Assembly (NCBI GenBank): GCA_963832945.1
Contig: CAWHVV010000001.1
Coordinates: forward strand, 20,048 to 84,047
Length of the DNA stretch: 64,000 nt
Reading direction: 5' to 3'
Source: JAFEDN01 sp963832945
GTDB lineage: Bacteria; Pseudomonadota; Gammaproteobacteria; Coxiellales; Coxiellaceae
Of this stretch, positions 16,356 through 25,400 are shown one piece after another (within the stretch, counting starts at the first letter, position 1; every line of letters starts with the position of its first letter). A model generated the notes under the pieces. It worked only from the letters and a program-made list of their open reading frames with translations, searched no databases and was not told the DNA's origin. The position numbers and the translations under genes are program-made.

Positions 16356-18410
16356 ATGATGTTAAATCATAATGAAGTGAATCATCTCAATCAAAATGGG
16401 ATGAATACAGTGAAACCACCGATCATCATTCCAGCGGTGACGCTGGATGCGGAAGATTTGCGCGAATTAGCTGCGATTCGGGAGCAGAGTCAACAAGGCC
16501 AGGAAAACCCACCAGAGACACTCTCGTTAGCGGCGTTTGTGGAAGACTTCGGGTCGGGATTGATGGAAGCCGTGAGGTCACAAAATCCCCCGATTTTTAC
16601 GGGAGAAACGAAACCCGCGCGTGAAACCCTGCTGGCCGGGCTGAAGCGGAAATTATTTTCCGCTCAAGCCAAAGCTGTCCATGCGGCCACTACATTACTG
16701 TGTGATCATGATGAAAAATCAGCGATCATTAACGGAGAGATGGGCGTGGGCAAGACCAGCGTTGGAATTGCTATTGCTGCCTTGCTTCATGCAGAAGGTT
16801 ATCCGCGCACGTTAATTTTGTCACCCCCGCATTTGGTGTACAAATGGCGAAGAGAAATCCTCGACATGGTTCCTCAAGCGGAGGTAGTGATTTTAAACGG
16901 TGCGGATACGATCAACACCCTGCAACGGTTACGCCAAACGGCTGACCATCCACCGACGCATCCGGCCTTTTATATTTTAGGTCGGGTACGATTGAGGATC
17001 GGGCATCATTGGCGAGTGGCGGTTCAACCGCGATTAGCCGGTGCAGTGCTGCGTACCCCGCAAGATGATCGGCAAGCGGAAGTACATCCTCAATACGATT
17101 TGCGACAGCGATTCGCCAGTTGCCCGCAATGCATGGCTTTGGTGAAAAGTGCTTTGGGTACGCCCGTGTTAATGGAGCACATGCCGACCCATCGGAAAAA
17201 ATCGTGTGAGTCTTGCGGTTCTCCGCTATGGACGCAGGTTCATCCTCAATCTTTGGTGGGTGAATCGCCATCGGTGTTAAAAACTTTGTGTCAATTGCCG
17301 GGTATCGGTGAAAAACGAGCGCAGCAATTGATTGGGCGATTTGGTGAGCGATTTTTAGAGCGTTGTTTGAGTGATAACATTCAGCAGTTCGTCCAGTTGA
17401 TGGATGAAAAGGGTGAATTTATTTTTTCAGACAAACAGGCCGCTCAATTGTCGCGTGCATTAGCTCGCACGGAAATTACGCTGGGTCAATCCGGTTATCA
17501 AGCATCGGAGTACATCAAGCGTTATTTGCCGAAGGGTTTTTTCTCGCTGCTGATTGCGGATGAGGCGCATGATTACAAAAGTGCGCACAGTGCCCAGGGG
17601 CAGGCAATGGGGGTGTTGGCTGATCAGGTCAAAAAAATCGTGTTGCTGACTGGAACCTTGATGGGGGGTTATGCGGATGATCTTTTCTTCTTGCTGTGGC
17701 GGATTTCACCGCGCAGAATGATGGAAGATGGTTATCGGTATAATAACCGCCGTTCCCTGGGTTCGGCAGCCATGGCTTTTTTGGAAACGCACGGGGTGTT
17801 GAAAAAAACATTCCGTACCCACAAAGAAGACGGCGATTTTCGCACTTCTAAAGCGAAGCGGGGATCGATGCACGTGACCAAAGCACCTGGCTTCGGCCCA
17901 CTGGGTATCATGCAGTATTTATTGCCGGTGACGGTATTTATTAAACTGCGGGATATCGATGGACAAATATTGCCGCCGTATACGGAACGTTTGATTAACG
18001 TAACAATGACGGAGCAGCAATACGCCGAATATATGCCTTTGGAGCACAAGCTTACAGAAGTGTTGCGTGCAGCCTTGAAACACGGTGATCATTGCCTTTT
18101 GGGGGTGGTGATCAATTGTTTGCTGGCTTGGCCGGATTGCTGTTTTCGGGAGGAGATCGTGCGCCATCCGCGCAAAGAGATCATCCTGAAAAGAGTCCCG
18201 GTGGTCTTAAATGATGATGCTTCTCCTAAAGAAGAGGCCATGATTAAGCTCTGCCTGGATGCTAAAAACGCCGGACGCCGGACGTTACTGTATACGGTCT
18301 ATACCGGTACACGTGATACTACGGGTCGGTTAAAAAGTCTGCTGGAACGAGCGGGCTTAAAACCGGTGGGATTGCGTGCCAGTGTAGCGGCGGATAAGCG
18401 CGAGGAGTGG
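16356..18410 (+). pseudogene. DEAH/SNF2-like helicase, exon 1 (interrupted by group II intron)
   Basis: This is the N-terminal part (685 codons) of a superfamily 2 helicase of ICEs. It has Walker A GEMGVGKTS at about residues 126-134, a zinc-ribbon-like pair of CPQC and CESC motifs (about 255-290), a helix-hairpin-helix LCQLPGIGEKRAQQ (about 310-325) inserted between helicase motifs, the DEAH box IADEAHDYK (about 405) and motif III VLLTGTLMGG. The reading frame runs to TGG at 18410, and the intron starts next. Joining to ATT 20797 is exactly in frame and restores REEW-IADQV, as expected for this family. Expression therefore depends on splicing, and a later indel damages the C-terminus. Confidence 0.8.
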
Positions 18411-19009
18411 CTGCGACATAAAGCTACTTAAGTAATTGTTTACTTGTGAAACAAGGTTAAACCTGTTGTTCTGTCAACAGTAGCCTACCGACACATGCGA
18501 ACTTAGTAATAAGTTGGTATGTAGCAAGTCGGGACAATGCAATCAAGCCGTAAGGCTACCTGAAAGTTGTGAAACTGTAAGGTCATCTGCAAGCATCAAC
18601 GCGGATGGGATGCTAGGCTGGGTGGTATGGCTAATGTATGTGAACTGCTGATAAATATCGTTACGCGTGATAAGCCAAAGATGCTGATAGGCTTAAACCA
18701 AAATGGTAAGTAGTTAAGTTATTCCCTTCCAATCTGGGAATACACAGATAATAAACTACCGGTAGATAGGCAGAGCCTAACCCACCTGGTTGCTTAAGTA
18801 GAACGTGGTAAGCCCGTATTTTTCCCTTTGGGAAAGCGAATCGTAAGGTGAGCTGATGGAAATGCGGGTAAAACATAGCGGAGGAAGCGAAAGTTTATCT
18901 GTAATGGATAAAATAGAGATTGAAATATTATCTCCCACGAAAGTGGGCAGACTTCCGCTTGGTCTTTCGTTACAAGAAAGTTTGTAGAACTTTAGCAAGG
19001 AGAAAGCAA

Positions 19010-20713
19010 ATGGACGTTGAGCAATCAGCGTGTGCATCCCCTGACTATGATACGCATTGGCACAGCATTGACTGGGCGCGATGCCATCAAATGGTTAAAA
19101 AGCTGCAATCACGTATTGTAAAGGCAACACAGGAAGGTAAACCAGGCAAGGTGAAAGCTTTGCAATGGATACTGACCCATTCGTTTTCCGGCAAAGCGTT
19201 GGCGGTAAAACAAGTGACTGAAAATAAAGGCAAAAACACACCCGGAGTAGATCAAGAAATCTGGTCAACCCCGGCGGCCAAATCTCGCGCCATTTTGTCG
19301 CTTAAGAGACGTGGCTATACGCCACAACCTCTGAGACGGATTTACATTCCGAAGAACAACGATAAAAATAAGAAGCGCCCTCTTTCAATTCCTGTCATGA
19401 AAGATCGGGGAATGCAGGCTTTGTACTTGCTTGCATTAGAACCGATTGCAGAAATGAAAGCGGATAAAAATTCTTATGGATTTCGCCCCAAGAGATGTAC
19501 AGCAGATGCTATGGCACAATGTTTTATTATATTGTCCAGAAACTTTTCTGCAAAATACATCTTGAAATGTGATATCAAAAGTTGTTTCGACAAAATAAGC
19601 CATAAATGGTTGATAGACAATATCCCTACGGATAGAGCAATTCTACAGAAATGGCTAAAGGCTGGATTTATGGATAAAGAAATTCTTCACCCAATGGAAT
19701 CCGGGGTATGTCAAGGTGGAATTATCTCACCTTGTATTACAAATTTGGCTCTGGATGGTTTAGAAGATTTGTTGTTAAGAAAAGATTCTGAGAACAAAAG
19801 GAACAACAAAAAAATCCATTTGGTCAGATGGGCGGACGATTTTATAATTACTGGAAACACCCAAGAGATACTAGATCAAGAAATCAAACCACTAGTGTCT
19901 AAATTTTTAGGAGAAAGAGGTTTAGAACTTTCACCAGAGAAGACTAAAATCGTCTACATTGATGAAGGATTTGATTTCCTCGGACAAAACATAAGAAAAT
20001 ATAAAGGGAAATTATTAATTAAACCATCTAAGGAAAATACTAAATCTTTTTTGAATAAAGTTCGTGGAATCATTAAAAGTAATAAAGCATGCGCTACAGT
20101 GAACCTAATTGGACTCCTCAACCCAATCATTTTGGGCTGGGCTAATTATCACCGACATGTAGTAGCTAACGAAACTTTTAAGGACGTAGATTCTGAGATA
20201 TGGCGAAGTTTATGGCAATGGGCAAAACGCCGGCATCCAAAAAAAGGTAAGATGTGGATTAAAGATAAATACTTTAAAAATATTGGAACTAGAAATTGGG
20301 TATTTTCGGCGAAGACAGGATTATTTCAACCGGATGGCAACCCAAAATGGATAACGTTGCGTAAAGCCAGTGACATTCCAATTAAACGATATGTTAAGAT
20401 CAAAGCAGAAGCTAATCCTTTTGACCCTGCATGGGAACACTATTTTGAAGAACGTCTCAATTTCAAAATGCGTGATAACCTGCAAACGAAAAAGCGATTA
20501 TTAAATCTTTGGTCAAAACAAGCGGGAAAATGTCCCTGTTGCAGACGGAGCATAGAGGAAGAAGAAGGATGGCATGTTCATCACATTCTACCGAGATGCA
20601 AAGGAGGCAAAGACACATTAGACAATCTGGTGTTGGTACATCCGAATTGCCATAGACAAATACACAGCCAAAATTTAACAGTAGTGAAACCGGTTTCCGT
20701 CAAGAAGCTTTGA
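19010..20713 (+). CDS. ltrA: Group II intron reverse transcriptase/maturase with HNH endonuclease
   Basis: This 567-aa intron-encoded protein catalyses splicing and retrohoming. It has RT motifs in order: TPGVD, RRIYIPK with KKRPLSIP, SYGFRPKR, KCDIKSCFDKI, GVCQGGIISP and the catalytic VRWADDF, where the usual Tyr is Trp. A maturase (X) domain follows (LNPIILGWANYH). The C-terminal HNH endonuclease has CPCC and HVHHILPRCKGG motifs and a terminal CHRQIH. ATG 19010 has AAGGAG seven bases upstream. The RT fold suggests a chloroplast-like (CL) class intron. Confidence 0.93.
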   Translation: MDVEQSACASPDYDTHWHSIDWARCHQMVKKLQSRIVKATQEGKPGKVKALQWILTHSFSGKALAVKQVTENKGKNTPGVDQEIWSTPAAKSRAILSLKRRGYTPQPLRRIYIPKNNDKNKKRPLSIPVMKDRGMQALYLLALEPIAEMKADKNSYGFRPKRCTADAMAQCFIILSRNFSAKYILKCDIKSCFDKISHKWLIDNIPTDRAILQKWLKAGFMDKEILHPMESGVCQGGIISPCITNLALDGLEDLLLRKDSENKRNNKKIHLVRWADDFIITGNTQEILDQEIKPLVSKFLGERGLELSPEKTKIVYIDEGFDFLGQNIRKYKGKLLIKPSKENTKSFLNKVRGIIKSNKACATVNLIGLLNPIILGWANYHRHVVANETFKDVDSEIWRSLWQWAKRRHPKKGKMWIKDKYFKNIGTRNWVFSAKTGLFQPDGNPKWITLRKASDIPIKRYVKIKAEANPFDPAWEHYFEERLNFKMRDNLQTKKRLLNLWSKQAGKCPCCRRSIEEEEGWHVHHILPRCKGGKDTLDNLVLVHPNCHRQIHSQNLTVVKPVSVKKL

Positions 20714-20720
20714 AAGGCTT

Positions 20721-20794
20721 GAGCCAGCATGACAGGAAACTGTCCCGTGCGGTTCTTAGGGGAGGGAGTGGCAGCAATGTCACTTTCTTACCCG
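20721..20794 (+). ncRNA. Group II intron domains V and VI
   Basis: Domain V (20721-20755) is a 35-nt hairpin: GAGCC pairs with GGTTC, AGCAT with GTGC, GACAG with CTGTC, and a GAAA tetraloop caps it. Domain VI (about 20757-20794) pairs GGGAGTG with CACTTTC and carries the candidate branch-point A at 20790. This is the catalytic core of the ribozyme. Confidence 0.85.
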
Positions 20795-20796
20795 GT

Positions 20797-21151
20797 ATTG
20801 CCGACCAGGTGGATCGGGACATTGACGTCCTAATCTGCCATCCTGAGCTGGTAAAAACCGGCTTGGATTTGCTGGCATTTCCAACCATCGTGTTTATGCA
20901 AACTGGGTTTAGCGTCTATACGCTGATGCAAGCGTCGCGCCGTAGTTGGCGAATTGGGCAGAAACAAGCGGTGGAAGTGTATTTTCTCGGCTATGAAGAC
21001 ACGGCACAGATTCGGTGTCTGTCGCTAATGGCTAAGAAAATCGCGGTCACGCAATCGACTGCTGGAACCAATGCCCGATACCGGACTCGACATTTTGAAT
21101 CAAAATGCCGATAGTATCGAAGTGGCTTTGGCGAAGCAGTTAGTGCAGTAA
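20797..21151 (+). pseudogene. Helicase exon 2 with C-terminal frameshift
   Basis: This is the C-terminal helicase part after the intron: IADQVDRDIDVLICHPEL, then KTGLDLL (motif V region) and QASRRSWRIGQ (motif VI). The frame opened by splicing ends early at 21112-21114. Removing one A from ACCAATG at about 21068-21071 restores a typical end of the family (TMPDTGLDILNQNADSIEVA to TAA 21149-21151). A one-base insertion therefore changes the last roughly 27 residues. Core motifs are intact, so partial function is conceivable; sequencing error is also possible. Confidence 0.75.
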
Positions 21152-21156
21152 CCATT

Positions 21157-21197
21157 AAATACCTCGTTTCTCTCTGGGAAATGAGGTATTTTTTTTG
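21157..21197 (+). terminator. Rho-independent terminator after helicase
   Basis: AAATACCTC pairs with GAGGTATTT, extended by GTTTC/GGAAAT, and is followed by a run of eight T. It lies six bases after the natural helicase stop, ending the DNA-processing operon. Confidence 0.85.
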
Positions 21198-21257
21198 ATA
21201 ATAAATTTTATCCGTTGTGAATCCGCTCTTGAAATATAAAAATACGCCCCCAATATT

Positions 21258-21626
21258 TCATACAGAAAGAACAAAAGATTTTGTTTTTAAAACATAATAA
21301 TGAGGGAAAATTGAATGACCGATGTGATGGCAATGATTTCCGTCGAAGATGGCAATATAAACAGACTGCCCGGATGAAAAAAATAATTTAAATAACCAGT
21401 GACTAATGATAAATAAATCTATTTTGAAATACCGCAGAAAACGGTAAAGCCGTTTATAGCGTGAACTAATTTGCTCTTTCCCTCCTAGACCCAATGCCAA
21501 CTCTTGCAAGTTAACATTTCGTACTTTAATCATGGAAAGAATCGCTTTGCTTAAACAATCCAATCGCCATTTATTCCAATTTAATACTTCACCCAGTATA
21601 ATCGTCAATGCGCTGATTTGTTCCAT
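21258..21626 (-). pseudogene. Truncated IS4-family transposase remnant
   Basis: The first roughly 90 residues match the N-terminus of IS4-type transposases (SALTIILGEVLNWNK, NVNLQELALGLGG, RLYRFLRYFKIDL). The sequence then departs after QSVYIAI, just before the first catalytic Asp region (DRTNW in relatives), and no DDE domain follows. The remainder (21258-21330) is unrelated sequence. It is therefore a truncated, non-functional copy marking an old rearrangement between the ICE block and the SecB/giant-protein region. Confidence 0.75.
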
Positions 21627-21764
21627 CTTATGTCCTTTTTACTTAAAACTAAAATTAATCAGACATATTTCGTTATAAATCAGCGTCTTGCTCAACCCCT
21701 TCCAGTCATACTCTTATTTCCTTTAAAAAGTGTCCAGTACAAAGCAATATGCCTGCATCGGTGA

Positions 21765-21851
21765 CAGGCTTAAGCATTTCTTAAGAAAAATAATCTTGAC
21801 AAAACTGACAAAGCTGGAGCATAAGAGACTTTAATTTTATGGAGATTTTTT
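21765..21851 (+). promoter_or_regulatory. Promoter/leader of secB copy 1
   Basis: TTGACA at 21798-21803 is followed 17 bp later by GCATAA, a plausible -35/-10 pair with a weak -10. Upstream are paired CTTAAG sites (GCTTAAGCATTTCTTAAG). The same block, with few changes, lies before the second secB (29600-29688), so the regulatory region was duplicated with the gene. Confidence 0.6.
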
Positions 21852-22367
21852 ATGGAAAAACCCAGTGTTAGCCTGGAGCAGGAAAATAAACCCGTTCAAT
21901 TTGAGATTGAGCGTTTGTACATCAAGCAGCAATCGACGCAAACCCCGAACGCCCCGAATATTTTTCAACTGCAAACGGATAATAATAAAGATAATAAACC
22001 CGAAACCCAAGTGGAAATGAAAATTGACTCTCGGGAATTAGGCGATCATCGTTATGAAGTGACCTTGGGTTTTCATATTACGATGAAAATTCAGCAACAA
22101 ACCGCATTGCGCTGCGAGGTGCAACAGGCCGGTATTTTTCGAATCAGTGACTGTACGGCGGAACAACGCAAATTTTTATTGGAAGGATATTGTGCGGGGA
22201 TTTTGCATCCTTATGCGCGAAAAGTCGTGGCCGATTTGAGCTGGAACGCCGGATTCTTACCTATTACTTTACCGCCTATTGATTTTGAACAAGCCAGAAA
22301 GCAACAAGAGCAGAACGCTCAAAATACGCCTCAACCTGTACGGATTGAGGCGGAAACTATTCAATAA
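21852..22367 (+). CDS. secB: SecB protein-export chaperone (copy 1)
   Basis: This 171-aa SecB homotetrameric chaperone keeps preproteins unfolded and hands them to SecA. It has the canonical core: FEIERLYIK, NAPNIFQ, the variable strand pair, ALRCEVQQAGIF, GYCAGILHPYARK and LPPIDFEQA, with a Gln-rich tail. A short N-terminal extension and the tail make it slightly longer than the E. coli protein. GGAG lies seven bases before ATG 21852. It sits 55 bp upstream of a 2144-residue secreted-type giant protein, and the same arrangement recurs at 29689, so it looks dedicated to that client instead of housekeeping. No toxin-antitoxin genes are adjacent. Confidence 0.93.
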   Translation: MEKPSVSLEQENKPVQFEIERLYIKQQSTQTPNAPNIFQLQTDNNKDNKPETQVEMKIDSRELGDHRYEVTLGFHITMKIQQQTALRCEVQQAGIFRISDCTAEQRKFLLEGYCAGILHPYARKVVADLSWNAGFLPITLPPIDFEQARKQQEQNAQNTPQPVRIEAETIQ

Positions 22368-22422
22368 TTTACTTGGGTTGCTCAAACTGATTTATTGTCT
22401 CATGTGAAAAAGGAGCTTGATC

Positions 22423-25400
22423 ATGAAAATGGATTTAAATGTGTCAGGGGTTGAGGTTTTAAACTCAACTCCCTTGGATCAATCGGCAAATATATTGTCC
22501 CTATTAATGACCCGGCAAGGCTGGCATGATCCCGGAGAGTCCATTCACCAGGAAACGTTGACTGCCCAGGATAAGCAGCAACGACTCACCGAAGCGTTTG
22601 AAAATTATACCTTACATTCTGATGTTCATAGCGGCCAGACCTTGATGGAGCTGCTGCAAGAGGCCGAAGCGGATCTAAAGGCCGAATATGATTATGCCCG
22701 GAAGCAGTATGATTTTTATCTTCAAGAAGCTGAAAAAGAAGCGACGGGCGGGAGTGGTTTTTTTGCGGATTGGATGCAATGGATTAGGCAGGGTGTGCAG
22801 GATTTTTTCGGTTCCAGCAATTCAGGCTTGGCCGATAAATACAATCAAATAGCTGAAGACCGGCAATCTCAATTAAAAGAATTGTCTAAATTTAAGACTA
22901 ATTTGCAACAGAAACTATTGTTAGAAAATACAGAAAAAGAAGAAGATATTATCGAAATTGATTTTGCCCAGGTTAAAGCCAATCAGCGGCGACTCTTACA
23001 ATCATCGTCTGGTAGTCAGACTTTAATTCTTGAAGAAATTCCTGACCAAACTATCAACGCCTTACAACTGTATAATTATCCTATCGATGGCGCTGAGATT
23101 TTCAACGTTAATTTTACAGCTCTGATCGCTACTTCAGCGGGACAAAATATCCTCCCGAGTTGGCTGCAATTTTATACGACTGAACTAGCTGGATTTTACA
23201 CCCCCACGTCAGCCGATTATTGCATGATTAGAATCTCGGAAAATTTCGCTTACATAGCGGATTATGGCACAGGTTTGAAAATTTTTAATATCAGTAATCC
23301 AGTTAATCCTGTTTTAATAGGAAACGGCCCAGTTAGTTATCCGTTCAATTTAGCTATTGGTACGGACAATAATGTAATTTATCTTGTTAACGATAATGGT
23401 GTAGGTTTACAGGTTTTTAATATCTCGAATCCATTTGCACCGGTTCTAATCGGGAATTATTCTTTGCCTGGTTCTAGTAGCGGTATCGACATTGATGGGG
23501 ATATGGCTTATGTTATTTCCGGCTCGAACTCTGAACCTATCAGCATGTCTATTTTTAATGTGAGTGATCCACGCGAACTAGGGGCACCCATTGGTTCTTG
23601 GTCTACGACGTCCCCATCTCCTTATGGTGGAATACCTATTGGTATTCAAATTCAGGGTAATTTCGCTTATATTGGTACAGTGACAGCATCTGAAATCTAC
23701 AATGTACTTTATATCGTTGATATTAGTAACCCTCAAAGTCCGGTCACTTTTGTCACCTACCAATCTCCTTCCTTTTTTGGTTGGTTTCCTTATCTTTCAA
23801 CCTTCAAAGTAGATAACAATTTTATTTATGTAAGTCAGGGCAATAATTTAATTATTATGGATATTAGTAACCCTCAAAATCCAACTATTCTTTTCAACGC
23901 TTATATCAGCGCGGGTTTGATTCGTAGCTATGGAATTTTTGAAAATTTTATATATTTTGCTGCAGATAATGAAGGATTAAAAATAATTAACATCTCTGAT
24001 CCCAATAACCCAACTCCAGTTATCGCTCAATATGATACATTTGGTCATGCTTACGATTTTCAAATTAAAGGCTCATTTGCTTATATAGCAGATTTTGAGG
24101 GTGGTTTAAAAATTGTTGATTTAAGGAAAAATATATTAACTGGTACACCACCTAACAATGTGAGTGAACAATTTGATATACGTCTGTCGGCTTGTAATCT
24201 ATCAGGAAGTCTTTTAGCTTATGAAGACTTCATAATCACCATAGATTCGAACCTTCCTCAGGCGATTGGAAATATACCGGATCAATCTGTTTTCCCTGGA
24301 GAGATGCTGCAGATACCTATAAGTAACAGTTTATTGTTCAGTAATGCTGATAAACATAACCTGAATTTACAACTGGTGGTGACAAATTCTGTGGGTTCTT
24401 TCGTTAATCCTTGGATATACTTGGGAATAACATCTAGCCTTTTAGGAGAAGTTGACTTAGTCTCAGGTAATTCTCCCCTCTATATTGAGGTTCAAAGTGG
24501 CTATGGTTATATAGCAACGAGTAATGGATTTCAGATTATTAATGTGACCGATTCATTTAATCCTCAACTATTATCAACATATCAAGTGTCACGTTGTTCC
24601 AGAATTCAAGTTGACGCTGGACTTGCATATTTAGCGGGAGGTTCTGCAGGACTACTCATTTTTAATGTCAATGATCCGTTGAATCCTGTACAAATAAATA
24701 CATATAATCCTTCGGGGAATTATTTACGAGGATTATTTATAGAATCTAAATCGCAAAGCACTTTAGCTTACTTAATCTACTGTTGTGGTCCAAATGTTTT
24801 ACAAATTGTTAATGTCACCAATCCTAACTCATTACAATCTTTAGGTCAGTTAACAAGTGGATCAGAAAATTCAAATTTTAGTCCAGTAGACATACAAGTT
24901 CAAAATGGTTTTGCCTATTTGGGCAACCAAAATATAGGTAATCAGACGTTGATCATTAATGTCAGTGATCCAGGGAATCCTATCGCTCTCAGTTCCTATG
25001 TGAGTACAGACACTACACAAGGGATAGCCATTCAAGGCAATATGCTTTATATAGCAGGTAGAACACAGGGGTTATTGATCTTAAATGTCAGCAATCCACT
25101 TTTCCCTCGTTTAGTTGGAAATATACAGATTCCTGGTTCAATTGCAGCACAAGTTTTTGTTCAAGGTACGCTAGCCTTTCTGGCTGATAACAATCGGGGT
25201 TTGGAGATAGTTGATATCAGTGATCCGACAAGACCACAATTGATCAGTGTAACGAATCATCCTGCTCTTCTTTCAACTTATGTACTAGGATCGCTGGTTT
25301 ATAACGGCGATTCAAGCAATTGGTATTTACAAATAATAGATGTTTCTCAACGAACCATCATCGGAAATCCTACCACCGCCGATATTGGCAATTATCAAGC

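Larger units (their letters stand above)
18411..20796 (+). mobile_element. Group II intron with reverse transcriptase/maturase
   Basis: This intron of about 2.39 kb lies inside the helicase gene. The 5' end reads CTGCGAC (consensus GUGCGAC, first base aberrant). The 3' end contains domain V at 20721-20755, beginning GAGCC, with a GAAA tetraloop and ending GGTTC. It is followed by a domain VI hairpin with a bulged A at 20790, seven bases before the inferred splice site. Boundaries were set so that the helicase frame is restored; they are uncertain by about 1-4 bases because CTGC and TTGCC repeat at both ends. It encodes its own protein at 19010-20713. Confidence 0.88.

Noticed and set aside
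21852..22367. SecB as part of a toxin-antitoxin-chaperone (TAC) locus
   Set aside because: No HigB/HigA-like or other small toxin/antitoxin genes lie next to either secB; the neighbours are giant proteins.
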